Of a stretch of DNA of 45,196 nucleotides, positions 7,139-15,620 are shown in pieces (position 1 is the first letter of the stretch; every line of letters begins with the position of its first letter). The position numbers were made by a program, and so were the translations under genes. The stretch comes from Pseudomonas ovata (GTDB lineage: Bacteria > Pseudomonadota > Gammaproteobacteria > Pseudomonadales > Pseudomonadaceae), in NCBI RefSeq assembly GCF_003131185.1, contig NZ_QFFU01000037.1, positions 1 through 45,196 of the forward strand, read 5' to 3'. Below the pieces are notes generated by a model. That model was not told where the DNA came from. It searched no databases and worked only from the letters and a program-made list of their open reading frames with translations.

Positions 7139-9247
7139 ATGTCGAGGTGTCTTGAAAACAGCTTTAAACGGATGACGTGTCTGCTGCTGGCCTGGGGACT
7201 GCACACAAGCGTCATGGCCGCCGCCCCCCTCAACCTGCTGGGGCGCTCCCACCCCACGCACATCGAGGTCAGGCTCGACCGCGCGCAATGGCAATGGGTG
7301 CGCAGCCAGAAAGAACTGGTCCTTGGCACCTCTGTTCCCGACTACCCGCCCTTTGACATGACGCTTTCGGGCCGCGACTACGAAGGGGTGACCGCCGACT
7401 ATGCCGGCATCGTTGCCCAGGCACTGGACGTGCCGATCGTGGTGCAGCGCTTCGACAGCCGCGACGCGGCCATCGAGGCCCTGAGGCAGGGTCAGATCGA
7501 CCTGCTGGGCAGCGCCAATGGCTTCGAGGCCAGAGAGCGCAATGTCAGCCTGTCCACCCCCTACGCCATTGACCAGCCGGTGTTGATGACCCGCACCGGA
7601 GAAACACGCTCGTTGAGCGACGGCCTCAAGGGCATGCGCCTGAGCATGGTCTATCACTACCTGCCACCGGCCGAAATCCAGGCCATGTACCCGGGCGCCA
7701 CGCTGCAGGTCCATCGCTCGTTCCAGAGTGCCATAAATGCGGTGGCCTTCGATCAGGCCGACGTATTCATCGGCGATGCCGTTTCCACCCGCTACATCAT
7801 CAACAAGGGCTATCTGAACAACGTGCAGGTGGCCAGCTTCGGCAAGCACGAGGCCAACGGCTTCGGTTTTGCGGTGCGCAGCGATAACACCCGGTTGCTG
7901 GAAATCATCAATCAGACCCTGCAAGCGATTGCCCCGGTCGAGCGCTTCGAAATCTCCAGGCGCTGGGGCACCGGCGACCAGCCCATGCCTGGCAGCCCTG
8001 CACTGTCGCTCAGCCCGAGCGAACAACGCTGGATCGCGGCGCACCCGCAGGTCCGCATCGTGGTCAATGAAAACCATGCGCCCCTGACCTTTTTCGATGC
8101 CGACGGGCAGTTTCGCGGTATTACCGCCGACCTGCTCGACCTCATACGCCTGCGCACCGGGCTGCGCTTCAAGGTCCAGCGCTCACCGGACACCCGCGAC
8201 ATGCTGCGCCAGATCAACCAGGGTGAGGCCGACATGATCGGCGCCCTGATGGTCAGCGACGAACATGCCGCCCAACTGGGCCTGAGCCGCCCCTGGCTGG
8301 ACAACACCTTTGTGCTGGTGACCCGTCGCAATGCCCCGCTGGCGGCCTGGCCCTTGCAGATGGGCGGCAAGCGCCTGGCCGTGGCCCGGGACAGCCCGCT
8401 GCTGTCCTGGCTGCGCAGCCAGCACCCCGACATCGTCATCGTGCCCATCGACAATCCGCTGCAAGCGCTTGAGCTACTGGCCGACGAGCGGGTCGACGGC
8501 GCGGCGGTTTCGTTGCTCAGTGCCAACTACTTCCTGGCCTCCGGGCACTTCGCCCAGCACCTGCGCATTACCGCGACCCTGGGTGAACAGCCGGCGCTCA
8601 TCGCCATGGCCACCGCCGCACAGGCCACCGAGCTGCGCTCGATCCTCGACAAGGCACTGACCGGCATCGCACCGCAGGACATGGCGGCCATCAACGAACG
8701 CTGGCGCACCTACAACCCCAACGGGGTCAACTGGCACGCGTATCAGCGCCTGATCTATCGCATCGTGTCCGGCGCAGGCCTGGTGCTGCTGGGACTGCTG
8801 GCCTGGAACGCCTGGATGCGCCGCCAGATTCGGCAACGCAAGCTGGCCGAACGTGCACTGAGCGATCAACTGCAATTCATGAACACGCTGCTCGACGGCA
8901 CGCCGCACCCGATCTATGTCCGTGATCGCGAAGGCCTGCTGCGGCTGTGCAACGACAGCTACCTGCGCACCTTCTCGGCCACCCGCGAAGCAGTCATCGG
9001 CCAGTGCGTCACCCAGGGGGTTCTGAGCGATCCGGCCGAAGCGGCCGAGTACGCCGCCGACTACCAGCAGGTCATGGCCACAAATCCTATGAACGGAGAA
9101 AGAAAACCCATACAGATCAGCATGTTGAGCCGAAAAAAGCCGTTTTTAACACGGCTTTTTATGTGTGCTTGGCGCCCAGTAAAATCAGTGGGTTATGGTT
9201 GGGTTTTGGGGAATAATGCGGGCGCCAGCGCGCAGATAAAATGCTAA
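7139..9247 (+). CDS. rocS2: BvgS-type hybrid sensor kinase (RocS2-like), truncated by prophage insertion
   Basis: The 702-codon reading frame holds a signal peptide (1-28), two periplasmic solute-binding Venus-flytrap domains (about 55-280 and 300-530), a transmembrane helix (about 540-560) and the start of a PAS domain (from about 590, LDGTPHPIYVRDREGLLRLC). Unorthodox BvgS/EvgS/RocS sensors continue with the rest of PAS, kinase, receiver and Hpt domains, all missing. Similarity stops near codon 646-650 (about 9077-9090). The last ~50 codons are lysine-rich, include terminator DNA and look like prophage sequence read by chance. Without a kinase core the product cannot phosphorylate RocA2. 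The 3' half should lie beyond the right prophage end. Confidence 0.85.
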   Translation: MSRCLENSFKRMTCLLLAWGLHTSVMAAAPLNLLGRSHPTHIEVRLDRAQWQWVRSQKELVLGTSVPDYPPFDMTLSGRDYEGVTADYAGIVAQALDVPIVVQRFDSRDAAIEALRQGQIDLLGSANGFEARERNVSLSTPYAIDQPVLMTRTGETRSLSDGLKGMRLSMVYHYLPPAEIQAMYPGATLQVHRSFQSAINAVAFDQADVFIGDAVSTRYIINKGYLNNVQVASFGKHEANGFGFAVRSDNTRLLEIINQTLQAIAPVERFEISRRWGTGDQPMPGSPALSLSPSEQRWIAAHPQVRIVVNENHAPLTFFDADGQFRGITADLLDLIRLRTGLRFKVQRSPDTRDMLRQINQGEADMIGALMVSDEHAAQLGLSRPWLDNTFVLVTRRNAPLAAWPLQMGGKRLAVARDSPLLSWLRSQHPDIVIVPIDNPLQALELLADERVDGAAVSLLSANYFLASGHFAQHLRITATLGEQPALIAMATAAQATELRSILDKALTGIAPQDMAAINERWRTYNPNGVNWHAYQRLIYRIVSGAGLVLLGLLAWNAWMRRQIRQRKLAERALSDQLQFMNTLLDGTPHPIYVRDREGLLRLCNDSYLRTFSATREAVIGQCVTQGVLSDPAEAAEYAADYQQVMATNPMNGERKPIQISMLSRKKPFLTRLFMCAWRPVKSVGYGWVLGNNAGASAQIKC
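9075..9130. other. Approximate left phage-chromosome junction (attL)
   Basis: Sensor PAS similarity ends here, base composition drops, and phage-type genes begin. attR is outside the window, so the core repeat cannot be defined; the interval is an estimate from loss of homology. Confidence 0.5.
9134..9160. terminator. Bidirectional intrinsic terminator at the prophage edge
   Basis: AAAAAGCCGT (9134-9143) pairs with ACGGCTTTTT (9151-9160) around a 7-nt loop. T-rich tails on both strands allow termination in either direction. It lies inside the 3' tail of the truncated sensor frame and should stop sensor transcription before the cargo gene. Confidence 0.75.
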
Positions 9248-9259
9248 GGAGCGTAATCA

Positions 9260-10126
9260 ATGAGCAGCTTTCAAGAACAACTTGGCGCACTATTATTCCG
9301 AGACGACCTCTTACTTGAGGATATTCATACTGCACAGAAGTTGAAGTATTCAAAAATACCAAAATCGCTATATAAATATAGAGCACTCAACAAACACTCA
9401 ATCAAGAACCTTAAGGAGAGATCGTTATTCTGCACCACCGCAAACGCATTCAACGACCCATATGACTGCGCTGTAAATTTCACTACAGGCTCAATCTTAG
9501 AAAACAAAAAAACTCATAAACTTCTTAATGAGATCGAGAAAGACTCTATTGATCAAAAAGATAGAATTATTGAGTTCTTAAGAAAAAGCTCAGCCCAGCA
9601 AAATGACGAGCATGTTGAGAAGCTTAATAAAACCATACAATCCATGTACAAGATATGCTCTTTGAGCGAACGCGTTGATTCACTGCTCATGTGGGGCCAC
9701 TACGCTAGCAACCACACTGGATTTGCAATGGAGTATGATTTTTCCAGCCTTCCGGAAGATCATATAATGAGCCTACTATTATGGCCTGTCTTCTATGGAA
9801 AAAAAATATACGACGTATCTGGAATTGTTAACTCAGACAAAAAAGAAGGGATAAACAATTTATTTATAGTTGCATCTGCAATGCACAAAGCATTGGACTG
9901 GGAGTATGAAAAAGAATGGAGAATAATCATACCTGAAGGCCCCGACACACAAAGCAGAAGCTTATTAGCTCCATTAACCGCCATTCACATCGGCTCAAAA
10001 GCAAATAAAAAGGATGAAGTCGAGCTACTAGAAATGGCGAGCGAGTTAGGGATTCCTGCATACAAAATGAAGCTATCGCGCACAGATTACAAGATGGAAT
10101 CTATTCTACGACAGCAGCCATCTTAA
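9260..10126 (+). CDS. DUF2971 family protein, prophage cargo gene
   Basis: 288 residues. Family landmarks are LYKYRALN near the start, FNDPYDC, CSLSERVDSLLMWGHYASNHTGFAMEYD in pieces, and DWEYEKEWR. The molecular role of DUF2971 proteins is not established. AAGGAG sits 8 nt before the ATG and directly follows the stop of the truncated sensor frame. It is markedly AT-richer than its neighbours and is the only rightward gene at this end of the prophage, pointing the opposite way to the late operon. That is typical of a recently acquired lysogenic-conversion gene. A defence or superinfection-immunity role is possible but unproven. The 83 bp after it show no gene. Confidence 0.85.
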   Translation: MSSFQEQLGALLFRDDLLLEDIHTAQKLKYSKIPKSLYKYRALNKHSIKNLKERSLFCTTANAFNDPYDCAVNFTTGSILENKKTHKLLNEIEKDSIDQKDRIIEFLRKSSAQQNDEHVEKLNKTIQSMYKICSLSERVDSLLMWGHYASNHTGFAMEYDFSSLPEDHIMSLLLWPVFYGKKIYDVSGIVNSDKKEGINNLFIVASAMHKALDWEYEKEWRIIIPEGPDTQSRSLLAPLTAIHIGSKANKKDEVELLEMASELGIPAYKMKLSRTDYKMESILRQQPS

Positions 10127-10209
10127 TTATAGTCACGGCAGAGCACTTTAAGAAACAGGCCAGCAGCACGCTGAGCGCCGCCAGCCAGGCCCGGCCGCCA
10201 CCACCCCGA

Positions 10210-10632
10210 TCAAGCCAGCGCCCGCCGCAGCCCTTCGGCAAACACCGCCTCGGGATATTCGAAATTGGCGTTCTCATGCTTGATGATCGCGTGCATCAGG
10301 CCACCCAGCACCCGGACATCCTTGATGTTGCGGATCTGCTCAGTGGGTTTCAGGCCGCACCTGGCCGCTACAGCATTGATGTAGGCCCCGGTGTCGTTCT
10401 CCACTTCCGGCGCCCAGCGCTTGATGATGGCCTGCACGGTCTGCAGCTTGTGCTTGTTGTAGTAGGTCTGCAGAAGCTTGCCCAGGGCGCGAATGCCGTT
10501 CTCGGGCGTGTCGAAGACGGCGAAGCGACCACCGGTGCCGCCCTCCTTGCCGGTCTGGCCAACCCAGTCGTTGGCCTTGTTCCAGTCGATATTGCCTGGG
10601 TTTCGGTTGCGCACGCCGCGTGTCGTGGTCAT
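10210..10632 (-). CDS. Phage structural/lysozyme-like protein (RNRNPGNI type)
   Basis: 140 residues from an ATG with AAGGA 7 nt upstream. It begins with RNRNPGNIDW, then GGRFAVFDTPENGIRAL, IIKRWAPEVENDTGAYI and AIIKHENANFEYP. This pattern is common in phage proteins annotated as structural protein or virion-associated muralytic enzyme. It is the last gene of the leftward late operon. No other endolysin candidate lies near the holin and Rz genes, so this may be the lysis enzyme as well. That assignment is inference. A short terminator precedes its ribosome binding site. Confidence 0.7.
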   Translation of the reverse strand: MTTTRGVRNRNPGNIDWNKANDWVGQTGKEGGTGGRFAVFDTPENGIRALGKLLQTYYNKHKLQTVQAIIKRWAPEVENDTGAYINAVAARCGLKPTEQIRNIKDVRVLGGLMHAIIKHENANFEYPEAVFAEGLRRALA

Positions 10633-10650
10633 TTCACTTTCCTTTGGACG

Positions 10651-10670
10651 AAAAAAACCGCTCAATGCGG
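10651..10670 (-). terminator. Intrinsic terminator between tail protein and lysozyme-like genes
   Basis: On the - strand CCGC-ATTGA-GCGG is followed by seven T residues. It lies 19 nt before the ATG of the next gene, next to its ribosome binding site. Confidence 0.7.
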
Positions 10671-10696
10671 CCGTGGGATACCGGAATCTGTAGTCG

Positions 10697-11467
10697 TTAA
10701 GCCTCAACCAGATCTTCATAAAGCGTGGCCAGGTAATTGAGGTTGTCGGTGATCTGCTGATCGTTCAGCGCACCGTGCCAGACAGCCAGAACCTTGACCG
10801 TCAAGGCGCCCGCCCAGCTCGACGTGCTGACGTAACCAGGGCCGATCAACATGGATCTCGATACTGGCGGCAGGCGCGCGACGGCGGTGGAAGCTCCTGC
10901 GCTCAGGACTCCATTGTCCAGGACGAAGACCTTGGTCGATCCGTCCAGGCTGACACGGGCGGCAAACGCGGCGTGACGTGTGGTGCTGATCGAGGCCGGC
11001 ATCGCCAGCGGCTTCGCTGCCACAGCATTGCCAGTAATGTTGAGAAAGCTGCCGACAGACGCAATGGATGGGTTACTTGCAGTCCCGAAGAAGGCAACGG
11101 ACTCGCCCTGTGTCGCGTCACCCGGCTTGTAGTTTGAAAACAGCAGCTGACCGTCCAAATAGCTGGCTGCCAGCAGCGGCAGGCACAGTGAGATGACAGT
11201 GAATTCGGACGTCTGCGGTAGCTGGGTATCGAGATACCCGAGCTTGGAGACGGTAACGCCATCACTGTTACTTGCAGGTGTGCCATGCACAATCAGCGGA
11301 AGCCCATCGTTCGCATGGTTTACCAGGCTCAGCTCAGGCCGAGGGCCGAACGTATAGAGACCGACAAGTCCAGATGCATGCGGGAAAACAGGCGCAACAA
11401 AATCACGAATATTCGGATAACCCGAGCCAGGCAAGATCACATCAGTCAGTTTCAAAGCAGTTGTCAT
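10697..11467 (-). CDS. Probable tail-associated lectin-like protein
   Basis: 256 residues. The protein has LVGLYTFGPRPELSLVNHANDGLPLIVHG, strand-rich central repeats and VLAVWHGALNDQQITDNLNYLA near the end. This is the pattern of concanavalin/LamG-like jelly-roll domains found on phage and surface proteins. Position directly after an esterase tail fibre suggests a receptor-binding or fibre-tip component. GGGGG lies a few bases before the ATG. I cannot name a specific family with certainty. Confidence 0.65.
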   Translation of the reverse strand: MTTALKLTDVILPGSGYPNIRDFVAPVFPHASGLVGLYTFGPRPELSLVNHANDGLPLIVHGTPASNSDGVTVSKLGYLDTQLPQTSEFTVISLCLPLLAASYLDGQLLFSNYKPGDATQGESVAFFGTASNPSIASVGSFLNITGNAVAAKPLAMPASISTTRHAAFAARVSLDGSTKVFVLDNGVLSAGASTAVARLPPVSRSMLIGPGYVSTSSWAGALTVKVLAVWHGALNDQQITDNLNYLATLYEDLVEA

Positions 11468-11476
11468 AGAACCCCC

Positions 11477-13249
11477 TTAGAGCAGAATTTTGGAGAGCAG
11501 ACGCGATGCCAGCGCGTAGGCGCCGCTGTCATTGAGGTGCAAGGTGTCAACCCACATCCCTAACGCATTCATCTTTGCGAACGGCCCCCACTCGTCATGC
11601 ATGTTGTAAAACTCATGACCATTCGCAATGCAGAACCCATAGAGCGCATCGCGATAGTCAATGAGCGGTCGAACAGCCACCCCGTTGCTGTCAGCCGGCG
11701 CGATGAAAACAAACGCACAGTCAGGCGATGCGGCTCTGTACTGGGAGACCAGCGCAGTCAACGACTCGATGTATTTTTCGACTGTCGATGAACTGCGACG
11801 GTAATCATTCGAGCCTAGGATCACGACCACAACATCGGGCGCAAAGTCGACCGCGATCGGGCTGATATTGGCGCTGAAACGTGCCAGTTGTTCGCCGTCC
11901 AGCCCCGCATTGCCGGCCTTGAGCAGCTCGACACCTACCGCTGCCGGCGTGAATGCACGAAACCCGTTCAGGACGACAGTTCCGGTATTGCCAGTCGTAT
12001 CGATCTCAAGGCTGTGCACTGCGTCAGCCAGTCCCGAAACACTGACCTTACCCAGGCTGCCTGAGGCGTCCGCTGCCACAACGTTCCAGATGCCACCATC
12101 GATCCGCCAGCGGAAAGTCCCGCCGTGCCGGCGATAGTAAATGTCGATGTTCGTGGCCCTGACGTTGCCCACAGTCAGCGTTGCAGTGGCAGTAGCCGCA
12201 GAAACATACATGCCATCAATGCCTGTTCCGTAGCTCGGCACAGCACCCGTCGAGGCGTCGTAAAGCGTCCAGCCGTTTCTCAGCAGTGTTGCGCCATCGA
12301 ACATGTAAATGCCGTTGACGCTGATCCAGCCATAACCTGCCTTGCCAAATAGCGCATGCAGCAGGGCGGCCAGTTGCTGCGGAATCGCGAGGTATTCCGT
12401 CCAGCTGTCCCCGGTAATCAGCAAGCGAGCCTGGCCAGCACCCGCTTTTATCTTCGCCAGCCGAGAACGCCAGGCCCAGAGCGAGCGGCCATCCGTTGCC
12501 ACGGGCAAGGCTGAGGCGGCTGGCTGGTTGGCCGGGGCATACTTTCGATCAAGCCCCAGGGTCGCCTTGAGCGAATCACTGAGGCCGAGCGCGGCCAGCT
12601 TCCCGTCTTCAAGCCAGACACCTACGTTGCGTTTCTCGTCAATGAACACAGGCACGAACTTCGCGCTACTTTTGAACGATTCAGTGCCTGCGATAGTTGA
12701 AACCAGCAAGGTCGTACTGGGGCCGATTTCTACAACTTCGAATGCACCGTCCGAGAACCAGGCTGGTACATTGTTTTCCTCATCAAAGAACACAGGCACA
12801 TACTGAGGCCGTACATTCTTTTTCTGCACACCCCCTGCAACGCCTTCAAGCTGCTGCGCCAACTCCTGCACAATTGCTGCCTTCTCTACAGTGATCTGTT
12901 CTGAAAGTCCTGCTGCAACCTGACTTTGGGAAGCTGCAAACTCACTGGCCTGCGCAAGTTGCGCGGACAGTACAGCCTCTTCTTTTGCAGCGACAGTAAC
13001 CGTGGACGCCTGTACAGCTTCTACCCGCGCCTGGTCGGCCTCCGCAGCCCCTGTTAACACCTGCTCTGTTTTAGCGCTGACCAGCTCTGTTTTTGTAGCG
13101 ACCTGAGTCGCACTATCGTCAACTTGACTGGCCAGCACTTTTACCTCGGCCAAGTCGCTACTGGTTGAGTCCCGAGCCTCTTGAACTTTCCCGAGCATCT
13201 CTACTGCCGCGTCGATTTTCGGCCCCGTATGGGCGCTCTCATAGTCCAT
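11477..13249 (-). CDS. Tail fibre protein with SGNH/GDSL esterase domain
   Basis: 590 residues. A long Ala/Glu/Val coiled coil (about 12-138) is followed by two copies of a bead motif: YVPVFFDEENNVPAWFSDG at 150-168 and FVPVFIDEKRNVGVWLEDG at 198-216. The SGNH hydrolase core has G280-D281-S282, GSND at 479-482 and DTLH at 568-571, so the Ser-Asp-His triad is complete. A strand-rich insertion (about 340-432) separates the first two blocks, possibly carbohydrate-binding. It probably deacylates cell-surface polysaccharide during adsorption. I chose the ATG at 13249 because GGAG lies 8 nt upstream; a GTG at 13267 lacks this. Confidence 0.82.
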   Translation of the reverse strand: MDYESAHTGPKIDAAVEMLGKVQEARDSTSSDLAEVKVLASQVDDSATQVATKTELVSAKTEQVLTGAAEADQARVEAVQASTVTVAAKEEAVLSAQLAQASEFAASQSQVAAGLSEQITVEKAAIVQELAQQLEGVAGGVQKKNVRPQYVPVFFDEENNVPAWFSDGAFEVVEIGPSTTLLVSTIAGTESFKSSAKFVPVFIDEKRNVGVWLEDGKLAALGLSDSLKATLGLDRKYAPANQPAASALPVATDGRSLWAWRSRLAKIKAGAGQARLLITGDSWTEYLAIPQQLAALLHALFGKAGYGWISVNGIYMFDGATLLRNGWTLYDASTGAVPSYGTGIDGMYVSAATATATLTVGNVRATNIDIYYRRHGGTFRWRIDGGIWNVVAADASGSLGKVSVSGLADAVHSLEIDTTGNTGTVVLNGFRAFTPAAVGVELLKAGNAGLDGEQLARFSANISPIAVDFAPDVVVVILGSNDYRRSSSTVEKYIESLTALVSQYRAASPDCAFVFIAPADSNGVAVRPLIDYRDALYGFCIANGHEFYNMHDEWGPFAKMNALGMWVDTLHLNDSGAYALASRLLSKILL

Positions 13250-13267
13250 GCGTCTTTCTCCGGACAC

Positions 13268-13290
13268 AAAAAAACCGCTCTAGGCGGCTT
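13268..13290 (-). terminator. Intrinsic terminator upstream of the esterase fibre gene
   Basis: On the - strand AAGCCGC-CTAGA-GCGGTTTTTTT forms a stem extended by A-T and G-T pairs and a T-run. It ends 18 nt before the fibre gene start. Confidence 0.7.
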
Positions 13291-13306
13291 GGGTAAATTC
13301 TATTTT

Positions 13307-13924
13307 TCAGAATGCAGAAAGGATCAGGTTACGTTCCGCCCCTGAGGCGGCATCTACATAAACGCCCGATACTAACCGAGGGTTATCAATGTTGGCTGAA
13401 TAGATCTGCATGGCGGGCGCAAGCGCCCTCTCGACCCGCGCCACTGGCGCCTCGTCAGGCATATGGCCAACCCAACTACGCGTTGTTCGCGGGGTGATGC
13501 CAATGCTCAGTAAAAGCTCGTTACGCGTAACGCACGGGACGTCTACAGGCGCGGCAGGCGAGATGTGGGACTCAAGGCGAACAACGGACCAACTGCGCGC
13601 GCGAAAGACCAGCAGCGAAATGAACAGCGCGCTACCCCCGGCCCGCTCCCACTTGGGCAAAGCCAGATCAGGAACGTACCGGGCAGCGCAGATATAATCC
13701 TGACTTCTGTTCGCAAAGTGCATCCAGCCTAACGTAGTCATGGCCGTTGGCACTGACTCGTCATACGGCGACATGACTCCCACAACCAGATCACCTGGCT
13801 GTATACTAGCGGGAAACCTTGGTTCTGCTTGAACGGCTCCAGTGGCCAACAAATTCGTCACCCCGACAAAGCTCCAGGGCTCAGGCGGCCCCATGTCGCC
13901 CCCCATGAGCGCAGCCTCAATCAT
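13307..13924 (-). CDS. Phage tail protein of unknown function
   Basis: 205 residues, starting MIEAALMGGDMGPPEPWSF. Start and upstream stop overlap as ATGA, so it is translationally coupled to the fibre gene before it. The protein is rich in predicted strands (LATGAVQAEPRFPASIQPGDLVVGVMSPY in parts, ALFISLLVFRARSW) and has no membrane segments. Its place among fibre genes suggests a tail-tip or fibre-associated role. I do not recognise a family. Confidence 0.65.
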   Translation of the reverse strand: MIEAALMGGDMGPPEPWSFVGVTNLLATGAVQAEPRFPASIQPGDLVVGVMSPYDESVPTAMTTLGWMHFANRSQDYICAARYVPDLALPKWERAGGSALFISLLVFRARSWSVVRLESHISPAAPVDVPCVTRNELLLSIGITPRTTRSWVGHMPDEAPVARVERALAPAMQIYSANIDNPRLVSGVYVDAASGAERNLILSAF

Positions 13925-14649
13925 GAGCGCGCCCCCGCTGATCCGACCCAACCATCCCCGATCCAAATGAGAACCACCGTCGTCCACTGCGTGCCGCGCA
14001 CCGGCTCCTGGCTGTTGTTCCACAGGATCCCCTCTGGCCAGGTGATAACAGCGGTGCCTGTGATTTGCAGGACCACAGTCATCGCTCGGCCAGCCGCCGG
14101 CGGATTAATGAACGAGAGCGCCCTTGGCACACTGGCGTTGACCTTGAAGACCTGCCCGCTGCCAAGATCCAGAACGGACGTGGCGGCACTGACATCCAGG
14201 TCGTACTTGCGCAGGCTCGATGAGTATTCGACCCCCGTGCCGTCGCGCTTGGGCATCAGCGGCAAACCGCCCTTGCCGGCCAATGCCGGCAGTCCGGCGG
14301 CGGCCTGCGCGGCAGCGGCCGCCGCTTGCGCCGAGTCGCGAAAGGCCCGGCTTCCATCCGCCTGAGTCTTGGCTGCCGCCGCCTGGCTCGCGGCCGTCTG
14401 CGCACTTTGACTGGCCGCATTGGCTTTCTGTGTGGCGGCCTGTACCTGCGCCGCCCCTTTGGTTTCGGCCTCTTGTGCGCTGGCTGCTGCGTCATCAGCG
14501 CGCTGATCAACAAAGTCCAGCGCCTGGTTCATTTGAGCAGCGAATGGCGGAAGTGCAGTCATGAAGTTGTCGGCCAGCGTGGCAAACGTGCCGGCCGAGT
14601 TTTGTCGACTGGGCGGTGTCGGCAACGGTGTAATCGTAGGTGTCGCCAT
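13921..14649 (-). CDS. Tail fibre / collar-type protein with alanine-rich coiled coil
   Basis: 242 residues starting MATPTITPLPTPPSRQNSAGTF. The segment FATLADNFMTALPPFAAQMNQ is common at the start of phage fibre proteins. An Ala/Gln-rich coiled coil follows (about 60-130, DDAAASAQEAETKGAAQ), then a strand-rich C-terminal part (KYDLDVSAATSVLDLGSG, ITGTAVITWPEG). The start overlaps the upstream stop as TAATG, with AAGGA upstream. A longer frame to 14769 has no ribosome binding site. It probably links the tail tip to the outer fibres. Confidence 0.75.
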   Translation of the reverse strand: MATPTITPLPTPPSRQNSAGTFATLADNFMTALPPFAAQMNQALDFVDQRADDAAASAQEAETKGAAQVQAATQKANAASQSAQTAASQAAAAKTQADGSRAFRDSAQAAAAAAQAAAGLPALAGKGGLPLMPKRDGTGVEYSSSLRKYDLDVSAATSVLDLGSGQVFKVNASVPRALSFINPPAAGRAMTVVLQITGTAVITWPEGILWNNSQEPVRGTQWTTVVLIWIGDGWVGSAGARS

Positions 14650-15620
14650 TACACAAGTCCTTCTACAGAAATTGAGCAGTCCGACTGTGTCGGTCCACTG
14701 ATCACCAGGTTGAAATCCCGGTAGTAGCCATAAATGATGGTGGCCTCGTAGCTCGCTTCGCCGATCCACACCAGAGGCTTTGCGCGGTATCGGGCCAGCG
14801 TGCGCTGAACGCTGCCCACCCGGGATGTATCGACCATCACGTCGAACTCGGCTTTCTTGGAAAAGCCCCGCTCAACGATTTTGAAGTTACCGAAGTCATC
14901 ACGATCCTTCTTGCTGTAGTCGGTAATCCCCACCGACGTCCCGTAGAGGGCCTCTCCCAGACGTGCCATCTTTCCGAAGATCAGCGCCGCCGCCTTGGCC
15001 ACCCCGCCAGGCTTCGAAATAACGACCTCGATGGTGCCGAAACTCCCGGCGGGTACATCCAGCACCACAAAATCTTCACTCAACTCAACCGGACTGAAGA
15101 AGTAGGCATACCAGTCGTCGATACCATCAGTAATCACTGGGGATACCCGCGACTCAAAGATGACGCCCTGATAGGAATCAATCACGCGTACAAGAATCGA
15201 TGAAGCGTCGATACCGAAGAAGGCAAGAGCGTCCACAGCCCTACCCGGCACAACACTGAGCGAAATGCTTTCCGGGTTGCTGGTCACGCTGCTCATCTTG
15301 TCGTCGAACATGGCCCAGCGGTTGGTCGCCCCCAGATCGAGCCACTTGGGTGGATTGGTAGGAGCTGCCGTTGGGCTCACATTCGTATTGGCGACCAGCG
15401 CTTCATAGAGGCGGTGCTCCAGCATCACCTTCGCGCCCACTGCGTAAGCCTGGGCTGGGCTCCACAGCGGCTGATCCGTCTCAGGTACGTTGGTGAGCAG
15501 GGAAGCCACCATGAATGGCTGGCCGACCTGCACCACCAGCGGCTCTGAATCCGGTGCTACCTGAAACGCCTGCATGGTTGCCAGGCCTGGCGAGATTTCG
15601 ACCGGCTCAATGATCCTCAC
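14649..15620 (-). CDS. Phage tail-tip/baseplate-region protein with carbohydrate-binding-like segment
   Basis: 323 residues. Residues about 50-110 (PLWSPAQAYAVGAKVM, HRLYEALVANTN, PPKWLDLGATNRWAMFD) resemble CBM5/12-like modules seen in phage tail proteins. The C-terminal third (FGNFKIVERGFSKKAEFDV, LVWIGEASYEATIIYG) is strand-rich. It overlaps the tape-measure gene by four bases (ATGA). Siphophages usually place distal-tail and tail-tip genes directly after the tape measure, so this is probably one of those parts. No enzymatic motif is visible. Confidence 0.7.
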   Translation of the reverse strand: MRIIEPVEISPGLATMQAFQVAPDSEPLVVQVGQPFMVASLLTNVPETDQPLWSPAQAYAVGAKVMLEHRLYEALVANTNVSPTAAPTNPPKWLDLGATNRWAMFDDKMSSVTSNPESISLSVVPGRAVDALAFFGIDASSILVRVIDSYQGVIFESRVSPVITDGIDDWYAYFFSPVELSEDFVVLDVPAGSFGTIEVVISKPGGVAKAAALIFGKMARLGEALYGTSVGITDYSKKDRDDFGNFKIVERGFSKKAEFDVMVDTSRVGSVQRTLARYRAKPLVWIGEASYEATIIYGYYRDFNLVISGPTQSDCSISVEGLV

